DNA from: Syntrophomonadaceae bacterium
GTDB taxonomy: Bacteria; Bacillota; Ch66; Ch109
DNA: 5,156 nt
Direction of reading: 5' to 3'
NCBI GenBank assembly: GCA_012512295.1
Contig: JAAZDI010000302.1
Coordinates: 1-5,156, forward strand
Part shown: piece by piece, positions 1-5,156 of the stretch
Position numbering within the stretch: the stretch's first letter is position 1
How the letters are laid out: every line of letters begins with the position of its first letter
Notes under the pieces: model-generated
Seen by the model: the letters and a program-made list of their open reading frames with translations, nothing else
Told to the model about the DNA's origin: nothing
The model's database searches: none
Made by a program: the position numbers and the translations under genes

Positions 1-3000
1 CCGGAATAAGGTCCGAGTTCCCGGTTAAACCCCGCTCCATTAGTTCAATTAGTTCCCGGTCGCCGAGTACCAGGCCTTTGAGCTTATAACTCTGTCTGAC
101 CTTACGGGCAATCTCTTCTGGTGGCAGCGGGCCCTTAGCGTTAATCACCGGGTTTTTTAAGCCAAAGTAAAGGATTCCGCCTGGGAGAACCTCCGCCCCG
201 CCGGCTAATTGGTTGTAAGCTAATTGATTGTTGGCTATTTGATTGTTGGTTTTTTGGTTATTGGCTATTTGGTTGTTAGCTAATTGACCGTTAGCTAATC
301 GGTTACCGAATAGTCGCCCGGCGTTGGTTAAGGCTACTTCTAAATACGTTAATAACTGCAGGTTCAACCCATAGTAAATTTCCGCCAGATTAAGCCGGGC
401 GGCCCCAGACTTGTAATCAATGACCCGGACAAAACTCCCGGCAGCTGAGCGGGCCAGATCAAGCCGGTCAATGCGCCCAATCAGTTGCAGCCGGGCTGCC
501 TTCGGGCTAACCTGGTCCGCGTCCATCGGTCGAGGAATAAGCAACTCCACCGGCGGCAATTCATCAGGGTAACCAAAGCCCAGTTCCAACTCGACAGGCC
601 GAAAACTGCCGCAACGGGTCTGCTCCAGCAGGGCCCAAGCAGAATAGAGGACGATTTCCCGCAGTTTATGGATTAAATACCGCTGCCGCTGGGATCCCAG
701 CATTATTTCGTTCTTTAACTGGGGTACCAGCTGCTCAATAATCTCCTCAACAATTGGCTGGCAGTCGGCTAGAGTTAGCGCGGTCCAATCCAGGCCGGTT
801 GACAGCAACCGTTCCACAAAGTTTTTGAGCGCAGCGTGAAAGAATTGGCCCAGATCCAGGGGCCGCAGCTTGGCAGTCTCTCTTTCGCGGACCGTCAGAC
901 CATACCGAACAAAATGAGCAAAAGGACACGCCCGGAATTGCTCGATGCGGGTCACACTTACCCGCAGACTGGTGCCATAGCGTTTATCCCGAGTTGCGGG
1001 CTGCAGGCTGGTTTCTTGATTCTGGTGGAACAGTCCCCCGACCATTATGGCTGATGCGGGTCGGGCATGGCTGAGGGCCCAATTATAAACATCCCGCCAT
1101 ATGGGACGCAGTTCTTGGCCGGTCTTCACCTCCCGCAGTTGACCGGCCAGGTAGGTAACGGCGCGAACCGGGTGGGCGATAAATCTGAGTTCATCTCCGT
1201 TCCCTGGTTCCAACGGACAAACCGTCTCCTCAAGGCCAGGCAAAATCTCTTTCAGTTCTTTAATCAAGGTGGAGGGAGTCAGGGCATTTCCTTCTTGATC
1301 AGCCAAGGAGTAACTCAACCATAAGTAGTCGCTGGCTCGGGTCAGCCCCAGGTAAATCAGATATTGCTCATCAAAAAGGCTGCGTTGGTCAGTTGGGGCT
1401 AATTTCAGGCCGCTATTTAACAGGAGCTCGCGTTCTTGATCCGTCAGCAGTCCCTGACTGGTAATTCTGGCAGGCAGGATTCCGTCATTGATCCCCAGCA
1501 AAAAGTTAGCCCGGACCCGAGGGTTGCGTGATCGGTCCAGGGTCCCTACAAACACTTGATCCAACCCGGGCGGGATCAGGCCCAGCCGGAGGTTTTCCAG
1601 CCCGGCTTCCAGCACCTTAAGATAATCTCCCACGGGCAGTTTTTGCTCCCCCAGGGCTTCCACTATTTCATCCAGAAGCAGGATAACCTGATTATAGAGC
1701 TGAGCATACTCCCGGGACCGGTCTAACCGGCCAGCGGCTTGCGCTTCTGCGGCCCAGACTTCCAGTTTTTCCTTAACCTCCAAGTCAGTCAACAGCTGAT
1801 AAAGGGCCAAGCTGATTTCCCGAACTGTCGAACTCTCCTGAACCGCCGCACTAAAGATCGCTAGTTCCCGCACCGCCGCTTCCTTGATCCGGTTAATTTC
1901 GGCTAGTTCCTCCATCTGTTTGGCTGAAGGCTCTTCCTGGTCCTCCCCGATTGAGTAGTAGCGGCGAAAAGTCCAGGGGTGCCCGTCAGTCCAGCGGGTT
2001 CCCCGGATACCATGGGCTAAAACGTAGTTTTCCAGTAAATCCACTTCTTCACGTGTTACCGGGATAAAATCAGTTTTGAGATAGCGGAAGACCGGGTCGT
2101 AGGCCCATCTGGTTTCCACCACCTCCAGGGCTGAACGAATCAACTCAACCAGCGGGTGATGCCGCACCGGTCGTTTATAGTCAATAAAGCAGGGGATGCC
2201 ATAGTCGGCAAACACGCGTTCCACAAGTTCATCATAGAGGGTCAGATCCCGGGTGAGCACAGAAATATCCCGCCACCGATAACCCTGGTCACGGGCTAAG
2301 GCGACAATCTCCCGGGCAATCCCCTCAATTTCAGCCCGGCGATTATGCGCGGCAACCAGTTTGATACCGGAGGGAACTCCCGCATACGGTAGCCGAGGCC
2401 GAGAGAAGAAATGCTGTTCAAGATGTCTTAAAGCCGGGTTGTTGGCGAAACGGGAGCCAGAAGTTTGGCAGGCTTCCTTTGACGACGGTTCAAAAACACA
2501 GGGGTCTTCAACCAAGACCCCGGCTTCCTGAGCTATTTCTAAGAGAGTATCGTGGGTTTGGTGAGTCCGGTAAAAGAGCTCTTGTTCATCCAAAGGCTGG
2601 CCCAGAATTGTCGGATCAAGACACAAAGCGACATTGACCCGGGTACTTACCGTTAACAGTTTGCTCAGCACCCGATATTCCTGGGGGGTAAAGCCGCTGA
2701 AACCATCCACCCATACTTCGCTTCCCAGGCAGGTAGAAGAATCGGCTAGACGATCAGCCAACAGATTAAGGTAATCCTCGGGATCAGTAAAGCGTCCGGC
2801 GAGAAATTGTTCAAAATCAAGGTACAACAAGGCCAAATCTTCTAGTTTATTATGTAACAGATTATTCTTCGCCCCGATAAACGCGGCCGCGCTAGTCAAT
2901 TGGGCCGGGGTCAGGCAGTACATTTTCATTTCGGCAATTACCCGGGCCAGGCTGTCCGAGAAATTGGGTTGTCGCGCCGCGCGATAAAAAACCTTTAATT

Positions 3001-3316
3001 CATCCCGCCGCTGTTCTAATAAACTGCGCAGGACCATTCGCTTGCCGATTTCCCGCAGGTGTGGACGGGCCGCACCCCCGGCTTCCTGCAACACCTTCCA
3101 GGCTAACCGGCGAAAACTGTAAACATGAGCACGCATTGTCCCATTCAAACCAGGCCAGGTCGCTAAGGCTGCTTCCATCTGAAAGGTACCTTGCTCCGGC
3201 ACCAGGAGAATGATGCTCGAACCTTGGGGCCTTGCCTGCAATTCCTCAGCAATTTGGGCCAGGCAATAAGTAGTCTTGCCGGTCCCCGCCCGACCCAGAA
3301 TAAAACGCAAACTCAA
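1..3316 (-). CDS. addB: AddB, ATP-dependent helicase/nuclease subunit B (C-terminus beyond window)
   Basis: AddB is the second subunit of the AddAB complex, which resects double-strand breaks for RecA-dependent repair and responds to Chi. The frame is open for 1105 codons and runs off the left edge. What is visible: Walker A GRAGTGKT at residues 8-15; VWVDGFSGFTPQEY at 201-214 (degenerate helicase motif II region); GTLDRSR at 591-597, GINDGILP at 608-615 and LGLTRA at 656-661 (late SF1-type motifs); Cys797 in FRACPF, the expected first Fe-S ligand; and a RecB-type nuclease domain with His827, GRIDRLD (947-953, Asp950), VIDYK (965-969) and QLLTY (987-991). The three C-terminal Fe-S cysteines should lie just outside; family members are about 1150-1170 residues, so some 50-60 are missing. 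The start is TTG at 3316-3314, chosen because an AGGGGGGG ribosome binding site sits 5 nt upstream and the product then begins MSLRFILGRAG, as is usual; the in-frame TTG two codons later is the alternative. addA would be expected beyond the left edge. The odd feature is an Asn/Gln repeat at residues 1004-1038. Confidence 0.97.
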   Translation of the reverse strand, partial: MSLRFILGRAGTGKTTYCLAQIAEELQARPQGSSIILLVPEQGTFQMEAALATWPGLNGTMRAHVYSFRRLAWKVLQEAGGAARPHLREIGKRMVLRSLLEQRRDELKVFYRAARQPNFSDSLARVIAEMKMYCLTPAQLTSAAAFIGAKNNLLHNKLEDLALLYLDFEQFLAGRFTDPEDYLNLLADRLADSSTCLGSEVWVDGFSGFTPQEYRVLSKLLTVSTRVNVALCLDPTILGQPLDEQELFYRTHQTHDTLLEIAQEAGVLVEDPCVFEPSSKEACQTSGSRFANNPALRHLEQHFFSRPRLPYAGVPSGIKLVAAHNRRAEIEGIAREIVALARDQGYRWRDISVLTRDLTLYDELVERVFADYGIPCFIDYKRPVRHHPLVELIRSALEVVETRWAYDPVFRYLKTDFIPVTREEVDLLENYVLAHGIRGTRWTDGHPWTFRRYYSIGEDQEEPSAKQMEELAEINRIKEAAVRELAIFSAAVQESSTVREISLALYQLLTDLEVKEKLEVWAAEAQAAGRLDRSREYAQLYNQVILLLDEIVEALGEQKLPVGDYLKVLEAGLENLRLGLIPPGLDQVFVGTLDRSRNPRVRANFLLGINDGILPARITSQGLLTDQERELLLNSGLKLAPTDQRSLFDEQYLIYLGLTRASDYLWLSYSLADQEGNALTPSTLIKELKEILPGLEETVCPLEPGNGDELRFIAHPVRAVTYLAGQLREVKTGQELRPIWRDVYNWALSHARPASAIMVGGLFHQNQETSLQPATRDKRYGTSLRVSVTRIEQFRACPFAHFVRYGLTVRERETAKLRPLDLGQFFHAALKNFVERLLSTGLDWTALTLADCQPIVEEIIEQLVPQLKNEIMLGSQRQRYLIHKLREIVLYSAWALLEQTRCGSFRPVELELGFGYPDELPPVELLIPRPMDADQVSPKAARLQLIGRIDRLDLARSAAGSFVRVIDYKSGAARLNLAEIYYGLNLQLLTYLEVALTNAGRLFGNRLANGQLANNQIANNQKTNNQIANNQLAYNQLAGGAEVLPGGILYFGLKNPVINAKGPLPPEEIARKVRQSYKLKGLVLGDRELIELMERGLTGNSDLIP
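203..307 (-). repeat. Seven tandem 15-bp units inside addB encoding NNQ(L/I)A pentapeptides
   Basis: Seven consecutive 15-bp units start at 203, 218, 233, 248, 263, 278 and 293 with no spacer. On the coding strand they translate, from the N-terminal side, as GNRLA, NGQLA, NNQIA, NNQKT, NNQIA, NNQLA and YNQLA (residues 1004-1038). The period is a multiple of three, so the frame is kept. The array sits between the QLLTY helix of the nuclease motif and the strand GGILYFGLKNP that resumes the conserved fold, so it is a lengthened surface loop. It is locally AT-rich compared with the rest of addB. The middle units are closest to one another and the outer ones more divergent, as expected from slippage or unequal crossing-over. 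Confidence 0.93.
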
Positions 3317-3330
3317 GCGATCCCCCCCTG
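3317..3330 (-). promoter_or_regulatory. addB ribosome binding site with seven-G tract
   Basis: On the minus strand CAGGGGGGG lies 5 nt upstream of the TTG start at 3316. The core resembles AGGAGG with the second A replaced by G. This site decides the start codon: no ATG or GTG occurs in frame in the short stretch upstream that I translated. The homopolymer of seven G (3322-3328) lies in the ribosome binding site rather than the coding region, so a length change would alter spacing and translation strength, not frame. Confidence 0.7.
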
Positions 3331-3413
3331 CTACAAAATAAACTAAACGGGCCAAAATCCGGCCAACTTAATTATTATTTAAAATGAGTTATTACTTTAA
3401 TGTTTCGCCCAAT

Positions 3414-3430
3414 GGAGGTTAATTTCCTCC
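3414..3430. other. Perfect 5-bp inverted repeat in the addB leader region
   Basis: GGAGG (3414-3418) and CCTCC (3426-3430) form a perfect inverted repeat with a 7-nt AT loop, about 100 bp upstream of addB. Neither side has a T tract, so it is not a standard terminator. It could be a leader hairpin of the addB transcript, a protein binding site, or part of the neighbouring mobile-element-like block. I could not identify a convincing addB promoter in 3317-3475; the stretch is AT-rich with several weak -10-like hexamers only. Confidence 0.4.
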
Positions 3431-3474
3431 TCGTCAGTTCGCTTTATTTACCGTTGTTTTATCTGAATCAAAAG

Positions 3475-3577
3475 ACTCCCACTCTATGAGTAGGAGTAAC
3501 CTTGACCTTGTCTAAACTTCAGGGAGATTTGAGTCTCCATCTAAAGCCTTAATGTTCAGCGAAGCCGAACGAATTAA
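3475..3577. ncRNA. Three-hairpin structured block, probable orphan IS200/IS605-superfamily end or guide-RNA scaffold
   Basis: Three hairpins are packed into 103 bp. Hairpin A pairs 3475-3484 with 3488-3497 (10 bp, one C-A mismatch, loop TAT). Hairpin B pairs GGAGA 3523-3527 with TCTCC 3534-3538. Hairpin C pairs TTAAT-GTTC (3549-3557) with GAAC (3567-3570) and ATTAA (3573-3577), around an inner GC-GAA-GC and one A-C mismatch. The block looks GC-richer than its AT-rich flanks. Two readings compete. Read on the minus strand, both mismatches become G-U wobbles, so the helices are complete; hairpin A then resembles the right-end hairpin of IS200/IS605 elements, ahead of a T-rich stretch, as for a TnpB-associated RNA. 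Read on the plus strand, the order of hairpins recalls the HEARO/omega RNA of IscB elements. Neither tnpB nor iscB is present in the window. The family assignment comes from memory of such ends, not from a search. Confidence 0.4.
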
Positions 3578-3639
3578 TTTATAAAAGCTCCTTAGTTTAA
3601 TTTACATATAAAATAATGGTAGTTTGGTTAAGAAAAGAT

Positions 3640-3669
3640 TTGAATTTCATCTTAAACTTGTAGTATACT
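3640..3669 (+). promoter_or_regulatory. Sigma-A-like promoter for the HD-GYP gene
   Basis: A -35 element TTGAAT (3640-3645) and a -10 element TATACT (3664-3669) are separated by 18 bp. Each matches the consensus TTGACA/TATAAT at four or five of six positions. Transcription would begin near 3676, giving a leader of about 109 nt before the ATG at 3785. No operator-like palindrome overlaps the elements. Confidence 0.6.
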
Positions 3670-3714
3670 TTTCTTGCTGTTTTTCATCATTTTCTCTAAA
3701 TATGTGACACGCAA

Positions 3715-3766
3715 AACATTAAGGGTTCGGGAGTAGTGTTATTATTGTTGAGCAGACAACATAATA
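3715..3766 (+). promoter_or_regulatory. Two adjacent hairpins in the HD-GYP 5' leader
   Basis: Hairpin 1 pairs AACATTA (3715-3721) with TAGTGTT (3734-3740), seven pairs including one G-U, around a 12-nt loop. Hairpin 2 pairs TATTA (3740-3744) and TGTTG (3746-3750) with CAACA (3757-3761) and TAATA (3762-3766), with T3745 bulged and a 6-nt loop AGCAGA. The second ends 4 nt before the GGGAGG ribosome binding site, so it could limit or present that site. I do not recognise a known riboswitch class; the conserved core of the cyclic-di-GMP (GEMM) class is not visible. Confidence 0.4.
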
Positions 3767-3770
3767 TTTT

Positions 3771-3776
3771 GGGAGG
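3771..3776 (+). promoter_or_regulatory. Ribosome binding site of the HD-GYP gene
   Basis: GGGAGG lies 8 nt upstream of the ATG at 3785, a good match to the anti-Shine-Dalgarno at near-optimal spacing. It supports this start over any downstream methionine. Confidence 0.85.
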
Positions 3777-3784
3777 GCACCATA

Positions 3785-4846
3785 ATGCGTCTATTGCCAG
3801 TCGAAGAATTAAAACCAGGGATGAAGGTAGCTCGAAACATATTCGGAGATGACATGTGTTTATTGTTAAGTGCCGGTGTTACCCTTACCCCATCTTTAAT
3901 AGCTCGACTCAAAGAACTTGAATTTAATGCAATTTATATTCAGGACGATATTGTTGATCAGATTGAAGCGCAAGAACTCTTAAGCGAGAAACTAAAGGCT
4001 GAATCGATTAGTGTTATCCGTCAAACATTTGAAAAGGCAAGGCTAGGAACGAATATTGACATTCGTCGAATCGCTAGTATTACAAATTCTATTCTGGATG
4101 AGGTGCTCTCATGTTCTAATTTACTAGTTTCCATTGTAGATATGAGAAATAGAAGCTCTTATCATTTATCACATTCAATCTCTGTCTGTACTTTATCATT
4201 ACTGACCGGGATTGCGCTTGGATACGACCAGTTAAAATTATTTCAACTAGGGCTAGGAGCTTTTTTGCACGATCTCGGTAAAAGCAAAATTGATCCAGCT
4301 TTAATGATTAAACAACCACCTTATACCCCAAAAGAAGCGGCAATCATTCAGAATCACTGTAGAGAAGGCTTCGAGATTCTGCGGAAAATTCCCGAATTAA
4401 ATATTTTGTCGGCGCATATAGCTTTTCAACATCATGAACGCTATGATGGAACCGGCTATCCAAGAGGAATCAAAGGGAATGAAATCCATCCTTTTGCCGC
4501 AATTGTTGCCGTGACTAATACTTACGATCTGTTGGTTTCACCTCCTGAAGGAACTGGTTTGTTCCCAGCTAAGGCTTTAGAAATAATCCTGAAAGAACGA
4601 GGCCGTACCTTTGATCCAGAAATTGCCCTAGTCTTTGCCCAACAGGTATCTCCTTATCCGATTGGGTGTAATATTCGACTAAGTACCGGGGAAAATGCAA
4701 TCGTTATCTCCACTCAAAAAAACTCGCCCACTCGGCCAATCGTCAAACTAATTACTGACCAACACGGTAAGGTTAGATCTAAATCGTTTCCCGAAATTGC
4801 CCTTAGTCAGCACGAGGATATCAATATTATTGAAGTATATTCTTAG
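3785..4846 (+). CDS. HD-GYP domain protein, predicted cyclic-di-GMP phosphodiesterase family
   Basis: HD-GYP proteins hydrolyse cyclic-di-GMP at a metal centre, lowering this second messenger, which controls motility, adhesion and sporulation. The 353-residue product has no visible signal peptide or membrane segment, so it should be cytoplasmic. Residues 1-55 form a small N-terminal domain (MRLLPVEELKPGMKVARNI) often fused to HD-GYP in Firmicutes. Residues about 120-285 are the HD-GYP domain: His130 in HSISV, His162-Asp163 in LHDLGK, His191, His216-His217 in HHERYDGTGYP (216-226). Residues about 286-353 form a short beta-rich tail (PIGCNIRLSTGENAIV). The residue aligned with the metal-binding Asp of the usual AVADVYDAL segment is Asn245 (AVTNTYDLL), so activity may be weakened or altered. 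No receiver or other recognisable sensor domain is present, so the input signal is unknown. The gene has its own promoter, leader and terminator and is probably monocistronic. It looks AT-richer than addB. Confidence 0.93.
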   Translation: MRLLPVEELKPGMKVARNIFGDDMCLLLSAGVTLTPSLIARLKELEFNAIYIQDDIVDQIEAQELLSEKLKAESISVIRQTFEKARLGTNIDIRRIASITNSILDEVLSCSNLLVSIVDMRNRSSYHLSHSISVCTLSLLTGIALGYDQLKLFQLGLGAFLHDLGKSKIDPALMIKQPPYTPKEAAIIQNHCREGFEILRKIPELNILSAHIAFQHHERYDGTGYPRGIKGNEIHPFAAIVAVTNTYDLLVSPPEGTGLFPAKALEIILKERGRTFDPEIALVFAQQVSPYPIGCNIRLSTGENAIVISTQKNSPTRPIVKLITDQHGKVRSKSFPEIALSQHEDINIIEVYS

Positions 4847-4913
4847 GCAGATCGTACCAGAGACTCGGTTGAAATCGCTAAGAGTTTCCTTGATTTGACT
4901 TCCCCAATATTTG
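4847..4913. other. Short non-coding spacer after the HD-GYP gene
   Basis: I see no gene, repeat or regulatory site between the TAG stop and the terminator stem. It would be the 3' untranslated region of the HD-GYP transcript. Confidence 0.5.
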
Positions 4914-4942
4914 AGCCAGGATCATCCTGGCTTATTTCTTAT
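4914..4942 (+). terminator. Rho-independent terminator of the HD-GYP transcript
   Basis: AGCCAGGAT (4914-4922) and ATCCTGGCT (4924-4932) form a perfect inverted repeat around one central base, giving an 8-bp stem with a 3-nt loop. It is followed on the plus strand by the T-rich run TATTTCTTATT. The minus-strand side has no T tract, so it acts in the plus direction, 67 nt after the stop codon. Confidence 0.85.
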
Positions 4943-4950
4943 TCCGGTTG

Positions 4951-4988
4951 CAAATAAAAAAATAAAAAGCGCAGTAAAACTACGCTTT
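4951..4988 (-). terminator. Rho-independent terminator on the minus strand, facing the HD-GYP gene
   Basis: The inverted repeat 4966-4975 / 4979-4988 forms a 10-bp stem with a 3-nt loop. Its single C-A mismatch on the plus strand becomes a G-U pair on the minus strand. In the minus direction it is followed by a long T-rich run (4965 down to 4952), while the plus side has none. It should end the transcript that carries the tRNA at the right edge, converging with the HD-GYP terminator. Confidence 0.8.
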
Positions 4989-4999
4989 AGTATTCAATA

Positions 5000-5019
5000 T
5001 TTGTCCGGCTGTTTGTCCG
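5000..5019. repeat. Two direct TTTGTCCG repeats, 12-bp period
   Basis: TTTGTCCG occurs at 5000-5007 and again at 5012-5019, separated by GCTG. Short closely spaced direct repeats beside a tRNA 3' end are typical of integrase arm-type binding sites; that role is an inference, and no integrase gene is in the window. Confidence 0.5.
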
Positions 5020-5022
5020 TAT

Positions 5023-5125
5023 AATCAAGGAAACCCAGAGAAATCAAAGGGTGCTCAGAGAATATTCCGCCTCGCCCTCTTGAGTATGAAAAGCCCGAAA
5101 CCCTTGATTTAAAAGGATTCTCTGG
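5023..5125. repeat. Complex inverted-repeat region next to the tRNA 3' end
   Basis: Several matched arms interlock. CCAGAGAA (5035-5042) is inverted as TTCTCTGG (5118-5125). AAATCAAAGGGT (5041-5052) is inverted, less one A, as ACCCTTGATTT (5100-5110). CAGAGAAT (5056-5063) is a direct copy of the first arm and pairs equally with 5117-5124. AATCAAGG (5023-5030) is inverted within 5102-5109. Together they can form one long imperfect hairpin or serve as repeated protein sites. No reading frame of note crosses it. With the TTTGTCCG pair this fits an attachment or arm region of an element integrated at the tRNA, or the remnant of one. Confidence 0.5.
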
Positions 5126-5133
5126 CAAAATAA

Positions 5134-5156
5134 TGGTCGGGATGACAGGATTTGAA
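5134..5156 (-). tRNA. 3' end of a tRNA, probably tRNA-Pro (5' part beyond window)
   Basis: Read on the minus strand from 5156, the sequence gives a 7-nt T loop TTCAAAT, the 5-nt 3' side of the T stem CCTGT, the 7-nt 3' side of the acceptor stem CATCCCG, discriminator A, and encoded CCA at 5136-5134. All segment lengths are those of a standard tRNA. The implied acceptor 5' strand is CGGGATG, giving a C1-G72 pair with A73, which in bacteria is characteristic of tRNA-Pro. The anticodon is outside the window, so the isotype is inferred. Confidence 0.85.

Noticed and set aside
203..307. CRISPR-like array
   Set aside because: The 15-bp units are contiguous with no spacers, far too short for CRISPR repeats, and keep the addB reading frame.
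485..1324. Several small reading frames of 60-85 codons on both strands
   Set aside because: All lie inside addB in other frames. Their products look arbitrary, they lack ribosome binding sites, and the addB frame shows family motifs throughout.
3508..3605. Minus-strand C-terminal remnant of tnpB (frame ending TAG after DGDSNLPEV)
   Set aside because: Only about 30 codons are open, and the zinc-finger and DRD motifs expected just upstream in TnpB are not found, so it cannot be called a pseudogene.
3616..3663. Start of an IscB or other transposon gene after the hairpin block
   Set aside because: The ATG at 3616 opens only 15 codons before a stop, and the peptide does not resemble an IscB N-terminus.
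3700..3784. Cyclic-di-GMP (GEMM) riboswitch upstream of the HD-GYP gene
   Set aside because: A short ACGCA string is present, but the rest of the conserved core and the two-helix arrangement are not visible.
4990..5133. Integrase gene fragment next to the tRNA
   Set aside because: No frame on either strand stays open or shows tyrosine-recombinase motifs; the content is repeats only.

Overview
The window most likely comes from a Gram-positive, Clostridia-like Firmicute. The reasons are a RexB-free AddB-type recombination nuclease subunit, strong GGGAGG-type ribosome binding sites, a TTG start, and an HD-GYP protein of the layout common in that group. The genus cannot be fixed from the sequence alone.

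Layout. Positions 1-3316 (minus strand) hold one uninterrupted reading frame of 1105 codons that runs off the left edge: AddB, the Fe-S nuclease subunit of the AddAB recombinational repair complex. I translated it end to end and found no stop or frameshift. Its C-terminal nuclease domain carries a tandem array of seven 15-bp units encoding Asn/Gln-rich pentapeptides. Positions 3317-3784 form an AT-rich divergent intergenic region. It contains a compact block of three hairpins (about 3475-3577) that looks like an orphan end or guide-RNA scaffold of an IS200/IS605-superfamily (TnpB/IscB) element, then a sigma-A-like promoter and a structured leader. Positions 3785-4846 (plus) encode a 353-residue HD-GYP protein, a predicted cyclic-di-GMP phosphodiesterase-family protein with one likely metal ligand changed (Asn245). 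A rho-independent terminator follows at 4914-4942.

The right edge (4951-5156) belongs to a minus-strand unit converging on the HD-GYP gene. It has the last 23 nt of a tRNA (probably tRNA-Pro, with encoded CCA), about 145 bp of repeat-rich non-coding DNA resembling an integrase attachment or arm region, and a minus-strand terminator.

The genes do not form one operon. addB and the HD-GYP gene are divergent and functionally unrelated (DNA repair versus signalling). addB looks GC-richer than the HD-GYP gene. The two most unusual parts are the Asn/Gln repeat inside AddB and the two small mobile-element-like segments flanking the HD-GYP gene.
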